This document shows, one piece after another, positions 10,401 to 20,700 of a stretch of DNA of 64,000 nt. The notes beneath the pieces were generated by a model. That model saw nothing but the letters and a program-made list of their open reading frames with translations, was not told the origin of the DNA and made no database searches. A program made the position numbers and the translations under genes. Position 1 is the first letter of the stretch. Each line of letters begins with the position of its first letter. Origin of the DNA: Holacanthus passer (taxonomy: Eukaryota; Chordata; Actinopteri; Pomacanthidae); assembly GCA_025331565.1 (NCBI GenBank), contig JAFREQ010000011.1, positions 13,598,001 through 13,662,000 of the forward strand, in the 5' to 3' direction.

Positions 10401-11979
10401 GCATGAAATTAGCTTGAAGTTAATTTTACTCATAAAGAAACACAGTGTTGAGTATAACTTCACTACACTAATGGAGGTGACCTTTCCACCTCACCCTATG
10501 GCACAGTCAAGTGTTCTGTAATTACCAGCTAAAGACCGTATAGAAAAGAGTAAAATAGAAAGTCATTACAATTCTTACATGTATTAAAAACACACCACTT
10601 GTCCTTCATGATTCATAACTAATAATATTTGCACAGAAAAAAATTGTAAGAAAATCCAGAATAATGTGTGATATAATTGAATGCTTTGAATATTGTCTCT
10701 GTAATAATGCGTCTAAAAAAATGTTTGGTGCTCTGTACTCAGGAATTGTGATCATAATGTTTTGACGCTGTTCTCAGATTGCTCATATGAACTGGAACAT
10801 TTTTTTCTAGGGGAAGAATTGGGGGAAAATCACGGCAAAGGCGTGGAGGAATTAATGAAATCTTGCAGAGGAGTTGAGCAGTTTAAAGGAATAGTTTGAC
10901 ATGTTGGGATCCACCCTCATGCCTGTACTGTAAATATGTGGCTGGAGCCAGCAGCTGTTTATTCAGCAGATTCTGTTAGTTTTGGACAGAGTGAGACGAA
11001 CTGTTTTCATGTTTCCAGTCTTTGTGCTAATCAGCTACTAAGAGAAGCTTCATATTTACGGGAGTGGAGATCGATCTTCTCCTCTAACTCTTGGCAAGAC
11101 TGCAAATCATCGTATATCCCAAAACTATTCCTCTAATTATAAATTAGGATCAGGACGACCGCTATCGATTCACCCTAAAGTGCAAACCTACAAAAGCACA
11201 AGACAACACAAATGCTGGGATTTTCTGTAATGGTCTTGTGAAGAAAAAAATATTATTGCATTATTAAAAAAAACTCTTTGCAACTGACCATGTCGTCTTT
11301 GAGCGCACTCCATTTGCAGACCTCACTTGAAGGTGCCCTGTAGTGTTACACTGAGGTCTAACAAACATGATGAATGCACTTCCTTGCTCATTAAACGAGC
11401 TTGAACCTTGCCTTGTTTACATCCATGTTTACTGGCAGGCATTCTTTATCTTTCCACTCCTTTGTCAGTGCATTGCTGTATATGTATCACCTTCACTCAT
11501 AGATCAGTGGAATAGTGTGACACCTACTTCTGTGCTGATGTAGGTCCTCCTGTGCATGCACAAGCCAAACAAAACACTCACATAAAAAATGCTCCATAGC
11601 ACTACTAGAGGTCAAAAACTCAACAGGGAGCCTTTAATCCCAAAACACTTATCTGTGCAGCCAACAATCATTAGTGCACAGACAGAAGATCCTGGTCCTG
11701 GTGCCTGCGAAAATCTAGCATTTACAACTGTTTTACCTGTTCCTGTGTAATCTGATTGGTAGAAGTGAGGACTACCACTAGATGGCGACATTGTTCATCC
11801 ATTGGATTTAAAGAGAAATCTTGTGCCCACTAACTGATTCCTCCGTCCCTCCTTCCTGCAGGAGACAGTCTCTCCAGTGGCAGGCGGTGGGAAACCCTCG
11901 ATGCAGGGGTGTGTGGAGGCGGGTGGGGAGGATGGAGGCCTGCTCCTGCCCAACAGCCCACAGCTTCCTCTTCATCTAA
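7485..11979 (+). CDS. sbspon: Somatomedin-B and thrombospondin type-1 domain protein (SBSPON/RPESP), 5 exons, 269 aa
   Basis: Coding exons are 7485-7722, 8645-8836, 9817-9895, 10043-10225 and 11862-11979, all with GT-AG junctions; 810 nt stay in frame. Residues 1-27 form a secretion signal with a hydrophobic core (VSLVCLGVSLFLV). A somatomedin-B domain follows (30-79, ten cysteines including CC pairs at 36-37 and 70-71, motif YGTCYCDQAC). Next is a thrombospondin type-1 repeat (about 82-140) with WTSWSGC. A conserved C-terminal module then runs from YCVQFQLTSL to HSFLFI, the same ending as the mammalian protein. The length is close to the family norm (human about 264). The product is a secreted, probably matrix-associated protein of poorly known role. 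The start at 7485 was preferred over an in-frame Met 33 codons upstream because it begins directly at the signal peptide. Odd: an RKKR|D furin-type site at 157-160. The position beside a Kv2.1-type gene suggests the 20q-type paralogue (inference). Confidence 0.9.
7828..7930 (+). repeat. Teleost dispersed repeat (family B, copy 1)
   Basis: Begins ctggtggaagaagtattcag, a sequence shared with a second copy at 9189-9260 (gtggtggaagaagttctcag). It lies in sbspon intron 1. The copy is degenerate and non-coding. Confidence 0.55.
8017..8230 (+). repeat. Teleost dispersed repeat (family A, copy 2)
   Basis: Shares tggtggaaagtaa, a cacttg/agtattt alternation and the block ttacttcaccatatttattt with the copy at 4699-4905, over about 200 bases and in the same orientation. 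The two copies flank the sbspon start. Directly downstream, 8253-8300, is a short attatttgattaatcgatt fragment of another common family, seen more fully at 59100-59350. Confidence 0.65.
9189..9260 (+). repeat. Teleost dispersed repeat (family B, copy 2)
   Basis: gtggtggaagaagttctcag followed by atcc; a short, diverged copy in sbspon intron 2 related to 7828-7930. Confidence 0.5.
9983..10034 (+). repeat. (TG)n microsatellite abutting the sbspon exon 4 acceptor
   Basis: Interrupted TG repeats end 8 bases before the acceptor AG (10041-10042), leaving the weak acceptor context gtaaaacag with no real polypyrimidine tract. In the transcript this is a UG repeat. Confidence 0.9.
10884..11136 (+). 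mobile_element. MITE-like element with terminal inverted repeats (family C), near complete
   Basis: The left end reads aaaggaatagtttgacat and the right end is its inverse, ccaaaactattcct, giving about 15 bp of imperfect terminal inverted repeat over 250 bases. The interior has the teleost-typical blocks ctgtactgtaaatatgtggc and ggagatcgatcttctcc. A partial relative is at 62023-62170. It lies in sbspon intron 4. No transposase is encoded. Confidence 0.65.
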
Positions 11980-12297
11980 CATCCTCCTTCCTTCTGTTCG
12001 CCTCCCTCCTGTACATATTTACTGAGACACATGCATAAAGAACAATCTGCCAGCATGAAAACAAACAAACTAGAAAAATTAAAAACACTGGCTGCTAAAC
12101 CGACTGTATCAGAGTGTTGGCCAATGCTCGGTCGTGCCTTTTTAGTTATAAGGACCAAGTTTGAACTTCTAAAGTCCAGATTTGTGCAACTGCATGTGAA
12201 CATTTTATTAATATGGTTGAATGTGTGGCAATGAAAAATCACGTTTCTTCGTCAGAATATAGTAAATGTACTGTCCTCACTGCAAAACACAAACCTT

Positions 12298-12303
12298 AAT
12301 AAA
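12298..12303 (+). terminator. Possible polyadenylation signal of sbspon
   Basis: AATAAA lies about 320 bases after the stop codon, at the end of an A-rich stretch. It would give a short 3' UTR. Further AATAAA hexamers (for example near 13209) allow longer ends. Confidence 0.4.
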
Positions 12304-14774
12304 ACATATTCCTATATTAGTTTGCATAAAAAACTGCAAATCAACAGTAAAATGAAAGTCAGCAAATCCTAATCAAAATGTAAAGTGATCTGATTTATTT
12401 CATTTTGAGTCATCCAAGGGAAATGTTGCTTTTCTTAAGAAATAGAAATATCTTGGGACATTGAGACACTTTTTTTTTCTTTTTTTACATGACAAGAACT
12501 GGCTCTGTGTGAATCACAACCAGTCACAACGCCAAAGTTACAACATGCACTGAACAATAGAACATTTATACAGAAACAACAGCATAGAAAGTCAACAGGT
12601 AAAAATTAGTTGGTTTTGTTTTTTTGTTTTTTTTTTACAAAACAGACAGCCTCGGGACCTACAAACAACATTGTATAAGAGCTGGCTAAGGTCGTTCAAA
12701 TATCTTTTTTTTTTCAATTCCCTGGAAACAGTGTACTTTACAAAGACTGATGGCTTAGGCAAGGTTGGGGTCAATTCCACTGAGAGCTTAAAACGTAGAA
12801 AAAATATAGTTTATGTTTTAAATTTGTACTAGGTTTTAATTTGTCTCGTGCTCTAATACTGGTTCCCTTTACAGTGTCGTGTGTGATGTGTGTTTTACTC
12901 CATCGAGGGCATCCTGAATCGACCCCAACCCTGTAATACAGTGTTAGATTCAGAGTATGTGGAACTGGGCTACTTGCTAAAGCAGTGGTTCTCACTGGGT
13001 TTTGGAAACTACCACATGTCCTTGAAAAGGGTCCTATGGGGTTTTAACAAAAAAAAGAAAAGGAAGAAAGAAAAGAAAAAGACTTGAACCTCTTTACAGA
13101 TAAATTTAGCTAGAGCAACAACCAAATTCTATTTTAGGATTCAACTAAATGCATTTACTGTACAGTGGGGAAAAGCTGAGAAAACTGTGCTCTTCATCTT
13201 AATTTGTATCAATAAATGAGAATTGAAACAAGTCACTTGAGTGTGTTTTCTTCATAAAGCATGATGGTTTAGTCCATTGATTCACATCAGAAGTTCTCCA
13301 AAGGGATCTCAGTGAAATGAAAAGCGTTTTTTATACTATAAGAATTCATTAATTTAAATGTCTCCCTTGGAGATGGAGGGGAGTAAAGTGCCCAAATAAA
13401 ATAAAAACAAGGATGACTTGTAAAAATAAATGAAAATTCTTTTGTATTATTGTGGTATCATGTCACAGTATCACAGTCTAGGTATCAAATCACAACACCA
13501 TGCTTGATGTTTCTTTGCACTACCTTGTCTAAAAGCTTAAGAGTATGATTACTAGTTCAATAGTTGTGTTCATGTGTGTGAGTGCACATGGGTGCACATT
13601 TGTATAACATTTGCCATTAGTAAATCTCAGTTCTCTACAATAGTGCTTGCTGCCTAATCATGGAATATTGATTGTCATCATTGTCGAGAGATATTTCAGT
13701 GAAAAATGGTCCCTGACTACCGTAATATATAGAAAACCTAAATGATGATGGGTCAGAAGCTCACATGATGCTTCAGGAGAGGTTGTGTGAGCTCAATGCC
13801 CTTTATCTTAGCGTTGGAATATGAAACTTTATTATCCCTTGTTTTTCAAATGCACTTTGAAGGACATGTCTGACTGAAATTAGTTTTTTATAATTTAAGA
13901 AAACATTCTGAGATCTCCATTGACATTGAGATGTTAAAAAATGGTAAGAAATGTCAAAATGTTTGGCGTACATTGGCCTTGACTTTTCATAAGATAAATA
14001 TAAATATGCAATGAAAAGTTAATCAGAATTATTATTGAGACTGATGTCGTTGAAACAAAAGAAAATAAAGCGTAATGGACCAAGTTTGCATGTTGATCAT
14101 GTTTTCATTGTATAACTGAATCTGTGCCACTTCCAACTCATGATAACATGATAAATTAAAAAGTATGAATAGAACCAAAGGAGCAGCCATTTGAAAATAA
14201 TTCAATCTGACCATCTGGCCATCAGGAAAATGTTAAATATCTGCAGCCAATTGTTGTGCAATAGGACATTTTGTCATTTCAAAAAAATCATTTGGAAACA
14301 TCTCTTTGCAGATGATACCTAAGTTTTTGTTTTAAAATCCTTTTGATCCTCCAATATTAGCAGATACCTTAAGTGTAACAAAGGACAATAATTCACTTGA
14401 ACACAATAAAAAGGAATGCTGTGATTCATAGTGTGTTTAGAAACTGATGCTGCATAAAATGAATGTGTCACCAGCTCGGACCATCCGTTCCATGATGTGT
14501 GCTTCATATTCAATAAAATGCTCCTCCCATCCCTCTCTTCACTGCCGCATTTCAAAGATTAAGTGTGCGCTAAAGTCATCTTTATTTCTCACATGATTAG
14601 ACTTCTCTTCGTATTGCAATCTGTGTTACGGCTGCACATTAGGATTAGAACTGCAGATCGAATGTGGAGCAAACAAAAGCAGGATTCCCCCGACATGCAT
14701 ACATTCATAACGAAAACAGTTCATTCTTTTCCATTAAGCGGCAGCCACACTGCTCTAATGCCCTGGCTTTACAG

Positions 14775-14819
14775 CAGTCACACACACACAGTCACACACA
14801 CACACACACACACACACAC
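14775..14819. repeat. (CA)n microsatellite
   Basis: CA repeats interrupted once by agt. It lies in the convergent sbspon-kcnb1 interval. It produces the histidine/threonine-rich open frames seen across it, which are not genes. Confidence 0.9.
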
Positions 14820-16163
14820 GGTTCCCTCTGCCTCTCACAGTCATTGCTATTCCTTTCACACCTCTGCTCCTCTCACTATGGGAGAGCAATATGAAATGGT
14901 TCAACTCTGTGATTAAAACAGGAAATGAAATCAGGGTTTGTGATTAGACTCTCAACCACAACACTAAAAATTTCATGTAGATCACCTTCTGCTGACTTTT
15001 GAATCAAATTTTGCTCAACACCTACGTTTATAATGACCTCTTTTATTTGCATCTTTTGTCAATTTATTTGTGTCAGGAGGCTTTTACAGTTTGGTCCAAG
15101 AATGTGTTTGGTTGGCAGCGAGGTTTCTACTTCATCTTCTTCTTAACACTGGAGAAAGTTGCGATGACATAAAACATACCTGCTCTTGAAATTTTAAGAA
15201 AGATGTTGCACCTTCACATTCTGAATTACATTTCAAAGGCTTGAGGGAGGAACAGTGGGTTATTAACTCTTCATACTAAACCTGCTCATGTTTGCATGAT
15301 CTATATGAATATACTGTATTAATTTACTGTTTCCATTATGCTTCTCTCTGGAGACTTGTGTCCTATATCTGTGTCAAGTGGATGGTCACCCTTGTAACGT
15401 GTTGTTTTAACAATGACACTTAAAACTGTTCCTCTCCGCTATCTGGTAATATAAACAGATAATAGAGAATGCATTGTGGGGAGATGTAGTTTTTATGGGA
15501 TGCTACAGAAATTTTAGACATAAACATAACAAAGTACAAGGTTCTTACATCATAATGTTGCTTTTACACAGCACTCATAAATATGCACAGTGAGGAGTGG
15601 CTCTGCTAACATGTGACTACTGTGCATACCTGTCACTTTACGGGTACATGCCTGTGTGTGTGTGTGTTCCTGTATATACGCTGAACATATGTTGCATGCA
15701 ACCAGACCTTCCTGCCCCAATTAACAAACCATTGCTGAGCTGCTGCCAGCCTTTGAGGACAGCTGCTGTCACTATGGAAACTAAGTGCATTTGTCTATCC
15801 TGAAGATTGTCCTCCATACCTGCCTTTATCTTTAGTGGTGTGTGTGTGCTCATGCATGGGTTTTATCAGGTCTGGCATTTACAACTGACTTATGGTAAAG
15901 TTAACCCGTATTCGGTGCGATTACAGTTTAGTTTGACGACTTAAGGAACAAAGTAGAGATGGAAAAGTCCCCTGCTTTCAGCATCAAATACATGCATATT
16001 CCATTATCTTAGAGTGTGATCTCTTTGGCTGCTTTCACGTTGGTCAAAGGAAGGCCAATGCATGCTGAACATCTGTTACTGAAGTCTAAACTTTGTGTCA
16101 GTAATCCAGCCCAGTGTCTTCAATCTGCGAACAAATAACATGACTTTAGACTTTCAAACTGTG

Positions 16164-16561
16164 TGTCCAATTTTGCATGTAGGTGATACGCTAATCCTTC
16201 CTATTAACTTCTGTGGAGAGCAGATGCATCCAAATATCACGCATAAACAGCATGTTTTTTTTTTTTGTGAAACCAAAAGTCATCATTAATTTGTTTTAAA
16301 GGTTGTTCATAGCTTAATGGATGTAACCTTTGTGCTTCACATATGTAGCATAAGTTAGGTCACTCATGTAACTTATTTTAATCCAAACCACAATCTTTTC
16401 CTAACCTAACCAAGAATTTTGTTAAAAATTAAACTGCAACTGTTGCATGTTTACAATGTGTCTTTTTTTTTTTTTTTTTTACCAAGATGATGAAGGTCAC
16501 CTGACTACAGATCTGCTCTCCACAGAATTTAATGGCACATGACCTGCAGGCAAAATTGGAC
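16164..16561. mobile_element. Foldback/MITE-like element with about 60-bp terminal inverted repeats
   Basis: The left arm begins gtccaattttgcatgtaggt and continues to ttctgtggagagcagat. The right arm is the inverse: atctgctctccacagaa ... acctgcaggcaaaattggac. The two outer 20-base blocks match at 18 of 20 positions and the inner 17-base blocks match exactly. The core, with acctaaccaag-type sequence and a T tract at 16462-16480, is typical of a non-autonomous teleost element. No transposase. Confidence 0.75.
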
Positions 16562-17797
16562 TTTGGCATTTGCTCTGCGCACATTTTGAAAAGTGTAAAG
16601 TCATATTATTTGTGTGCAGATTGACGAGACCAGGTTGCAGTAATCATGTGCTGTAAAGACAAAGATGTGCTGTAGAAAACTATTTTCATATATGTCATGT
16701 CTAAAAGCGTCTCATATTTCTGTATGTTGACTGGTTGGGTGCATGCATGCTTCATAAATGTGCACTTTATGTAGCAAGCTTATTATTTCTGGCTGTTATG
16801 TCAAGTCCATATCAAAAAATTCTTGGTCCACTACCGTCCTTTAAAAATGATACTGAGGTGCTAAGATAATATTCAAAGGTCAAGATCTGAAAGTATCATC
16901 CGTTCTCACCATGACATGATAACATAGGGGGGTAGCAAAATACTGTCCAATAAAGAGCGCTCGCTAGAACAGATGACGGGCTGGAGCCTCCGATAACTGC
17001 AGCCTCTGTGCCAAGACATCGAACCTTAAACAGGATTACTCTTCACATATGATTATGACACAGCAGACTAGCAAATCACATATATCTATAAGGAACTTTC
17101 TCTTATCTATATAAAAATAAATCAGGTAAGACAATCTCAAGAGTGTGTATACATGAATTACCATTAGATGACCCATCAACATTCACACTCACTCACACAC
17201 ATGCACACACACTTATATGCAGACATGCACACCCCCAAATGTAAATGACTAAGGCCAGTTTTGGGAATGGAGGGCACAAGTAAGTAGCTTATAGGCTTCT
17301 AGGTCCTCCCCTGTATCTCCAAGACTACAAAATGAACTGGGACTCAGCAATGGGATAGTGGGCAGCTGGGATTTCCTTTCCCGGAGAATATAGAGATACC
17401 GCCCTGCCGCTGAAACCATCATTCAGTCGGGTTACACCAGTTATAACCACTCTCTCATCGACTCTGCTTCCACAGGGATCTCTGAACAGACCAGTCGGCT
17501 ACCTGGGAGTGCTCTTTTGTTTTGTGGGCGCGTAATACCGCTAATAGGAATGAGTTGAAGGAGGGGCAGTGACATTCTCCAATTTATAAGAGTTTTTCTC
17601 CCAGAGTATTCACCACACGTGTTCACCCTGAGCTCAATGCCCAACGGCATGCTCAGGTTATTTGTAATTTGAAATGTTTCGGTGAGACGCTTTTGTCTCT
17701 CCTTTTTCCTTTGTCTCTGGCTTATAGAGTGTTTTTAGTCCATCCAGTGTATGTATCACAAACACTCTGGGCCCAGCTTCTTGTCTCTGCTTGTACC

Positions 17798-20700
17798 TCA
17801 GAGGTTTTTATCCAAAGTATTTTGACGCCCCCGCTCAACCTTTGGTCTACGTGCCATGTCAGGTCCTACGTGATTCTCATGAGGTACCCCACGAATCCCT
17901 TCAATGGGGAACAGACAGTTCTGGCCCAGCATTTTTTGTGTTGCCTCTAAATGGTTGGTGCCTTTCTGGTAATTGATGTTGATGCTGCGTTTTGGGCTTG
18001 AACCAGCCAAAAGACGCTCTGATGGACTGGCGTCAGAGACATCACGGAGGTGCTCATCATCGTCTGTATCGGCGTCAATGTATTTGCTGATGGACGAGTC
18101 ATGGAAGGTGAAGACAGTTGGGGCCAGGGTGGTGCTCTCTGGGGACTTGGGTGGAGTTCTGCTGCTGGCAGTGGTGTAGACAGAAACTTCAGGGCTTAAC
18201 AGAGACTGGTCAGACAGGACTGAACTGTCTGAGAGCGGGGATGGGCCAGACTCCCCCTCGCTGCGACAGCCTCCTTTGGGGATAAGGCTTTTTGAGGAGT
18301 TGCCAGAAAAGAAGAATTTCCGTGCATTCTCTGAGTATGAGGGTTTTGTGACAGACACGGGAGTCAGCATGGGTTCACGCTCCCCAATGATTTGCTGGCC
18401 TGTTTTTGCACTGCCATGCTGGGATACAGCTGTAGCCGGACTGTGGGAGAACCGGTTGCTTTCCTGAAGACCAAGGTCCACTGCTGGACTATGGGGGAAG
18501 CGAGTATTCTCTTGGAAGTCTGTAGCACAACTGATATAGCTATCAATGCTAGACAGGCTTTTCATGTCCCCCACTCCTTCTCTGGTTCCAAGCACGGGTG
18601 GCCCGTGATCTGGGATGGCCCCCAGCTCAATCTCATCCCTCTGTTTGCCAGCTCTGGAGCCCCTGTCTTTTGCATTGAGGTTTGGCTGGGATTGTGTCTT
18701 GGCCATCTGGTTGTACATCTCCTCTAGCTTCTGAACATTTAGCCTCTGGGGACTAGTGGCTCGAGCCTTGTTGGGAGAGCCTAACTCCTGGGCATTAAAG
18801 GACCGGTTTGAACTAGTCTCTGAAGCAGCCCTCTTGGGGGTCCATTTCCAACGACTTGGAGAGAGGTGGTTGTCATGAGGCCTCTCACTCTTCTCCACCA
18901 CCACATCCATCAGTTCTGCACTACGAGCAAATGCCTCTTTCAAATTCATGGAGACAATGCTACCATTTCTCTTTGCCCTCTCTAAAGCCTCTCTTCGTTT
19001 AAGTGCTTTTTCCTGCCTCTTCTGCTCCTTGTAGAATTCAGAGAAGTTATTTACAATAATAGGAATAGGTAGGGCAATCACCAGTACTCCAGCTATGCAG
19101 CATAAACCCCCTACTATTTTTCCCAGTAGAGTTTTTGGGTAGATATCTCCATAGCCTACTGTGGTCATAGTAATAGTAGCCCACCAGAAAGAAGCTGGAA
19201 TGCTTTTAAACTTTGTATCCTCTTCATCTTTCTCAGCGAAGAACACCAGACTGGAGAAGATCATGATACCCATGGCCAGGAAAAGGATGAGCAGGCCCAG
19301 CTCATTGTAGCTCCTCCTAAGAGTGAAGCCCAGAGACTGAAGGCCTGTGGAGTGACGAGCCAACTTCAGAATACGTAGGATACGCATGATCCGGAAAATC
19401 TGAACCACTCGACGGACGTTCTGAAACTGCAGCACGCTCTTGTTGGATTCTGTCAGGAAGATGGTGACGTAGTAGGGCAAGATGGCCAACAGGTCGATGA
19501 TGTTCAGAGGACCCTTAAAGAACTTCCACTTGTTGGGAGAGGAGAGGAAGCGAAGCAGGTACTCCATAGTAAACCAGGCAATACATACAGCTTCCACGTG
19601 GGCCAGTTGTGGGTTGTCTGAGGACTGGCCAAACTCATCTGTGTCCTGCAGCTCTGGAAGGGTGTTCAGAGACAAGGCAATGGTGGATAGCACGATGAAG
19701 AGGATAGAGATGATGGCCAGGATCTGAAAGACAAATGTTTAAAAGTAACATGAGTAAGGGTTGCAGGATCAGGGAATTACATAAATCATAATTATAGTTG
19801 TCCTTATTCTGATTAGACAATCACACCCTACACGAAATAAAACACATGCAGTATATTTACGAGGGTTTGGATTGCGGTATGAAAGTGCTGACTGTAAGTG
19901 AATTCCAATAACCTTACAGTCCAGAAATGCTGATTTGATTGGCTGAGAGCTAATGGATTGGATTGATTTGGACCACTTATTTATTCATGACTCACTTATT
20001 AGGCTTATCCACATGAGTGAGTGTGCTGGGTTGATAAATAATGTTTAGCAACCAAGGAACAAAAGCAAAATCATCACATTATACAGTATGTGATTTGTTG
20101 AAAATCTCCTCGTCTTCAATTTAGTCATGAACCAAAGTATTGACAAAGTGAAATTTCAACCTGATGATGGTGCTAGATGAAAAATTATGAGATCACCAGT
20201 GTTATCACAATTTATCCTGAGGGGGGGCGTGAATGTTTGGACAAAATTTTATAGCGATTCACCACATGGTTGTTGAGACATTTTACTGAAAACCACAAGC
20301 AAGCTGATGGTGGCACTAGAGGAAAACACAGGGGAACACTGACTTAAACTTTTTGGGGACCACAAATGTCTGTATAAAATTTCTTGGCCATCCCTCAAAC
20401 AGTTATTGAGATATTTGGACCAAAAGAATGGATGGACTGACAGACCGACTTTGCCGTCCACAGAGTCAAAACTCTGAAAACTTCTTAGAATTAGAATGAG
20501 CAAACTTTAAAAACCTCAAGAGTGAGTACAGTCAGACAGAAGCTATGAATCGTATGATGACAGAAAGAGTCTTTGAATGGGCTCCTGACCACTGAAATGT
20601 GCATGAAGCTGCTCAGAAAATCAGGCAAACTGACTATTTTCACACAGCGCTGAACCTATTCAGTATCCACCAAATCAGTGACATGGTGAATGTTAGATAA

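Larger units (their letters stand above)
11980..17797. other. Convergent region between sbspon and kcnb1 stop codons
   Basis: 5.8 kb holds the 3' UTRs of both genes, which are transcribed towards each other. The Kv2 3' UTR is usually long, so much of 13.5-17.8 kb is probably kcnb1 3' UTR on the minus strand (inference). A CA microsatellite (14775-14819) and a foldback element (16164-16561) are present. No TERF1 or RPL7 exon was recognised, although those genes lie in the mammalian KCNB2-SBSPON-RDH10 block. No other coding sequence is supported. Confidence 0.5.

Noticed and set aside
14563..14916. 117-aa open frame with Thr-His repeats
   Set aside because: It is the translation of the CA microsatellite at 14775-14819 and flanks.
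11980..17797. terf1 or rpl7 exons expected from mammalian KCNB2-SBSPON synteny
   Set aside because: Scanned for Myb-domain or ribosomal L7 coding motifs among the open frames and saw none.
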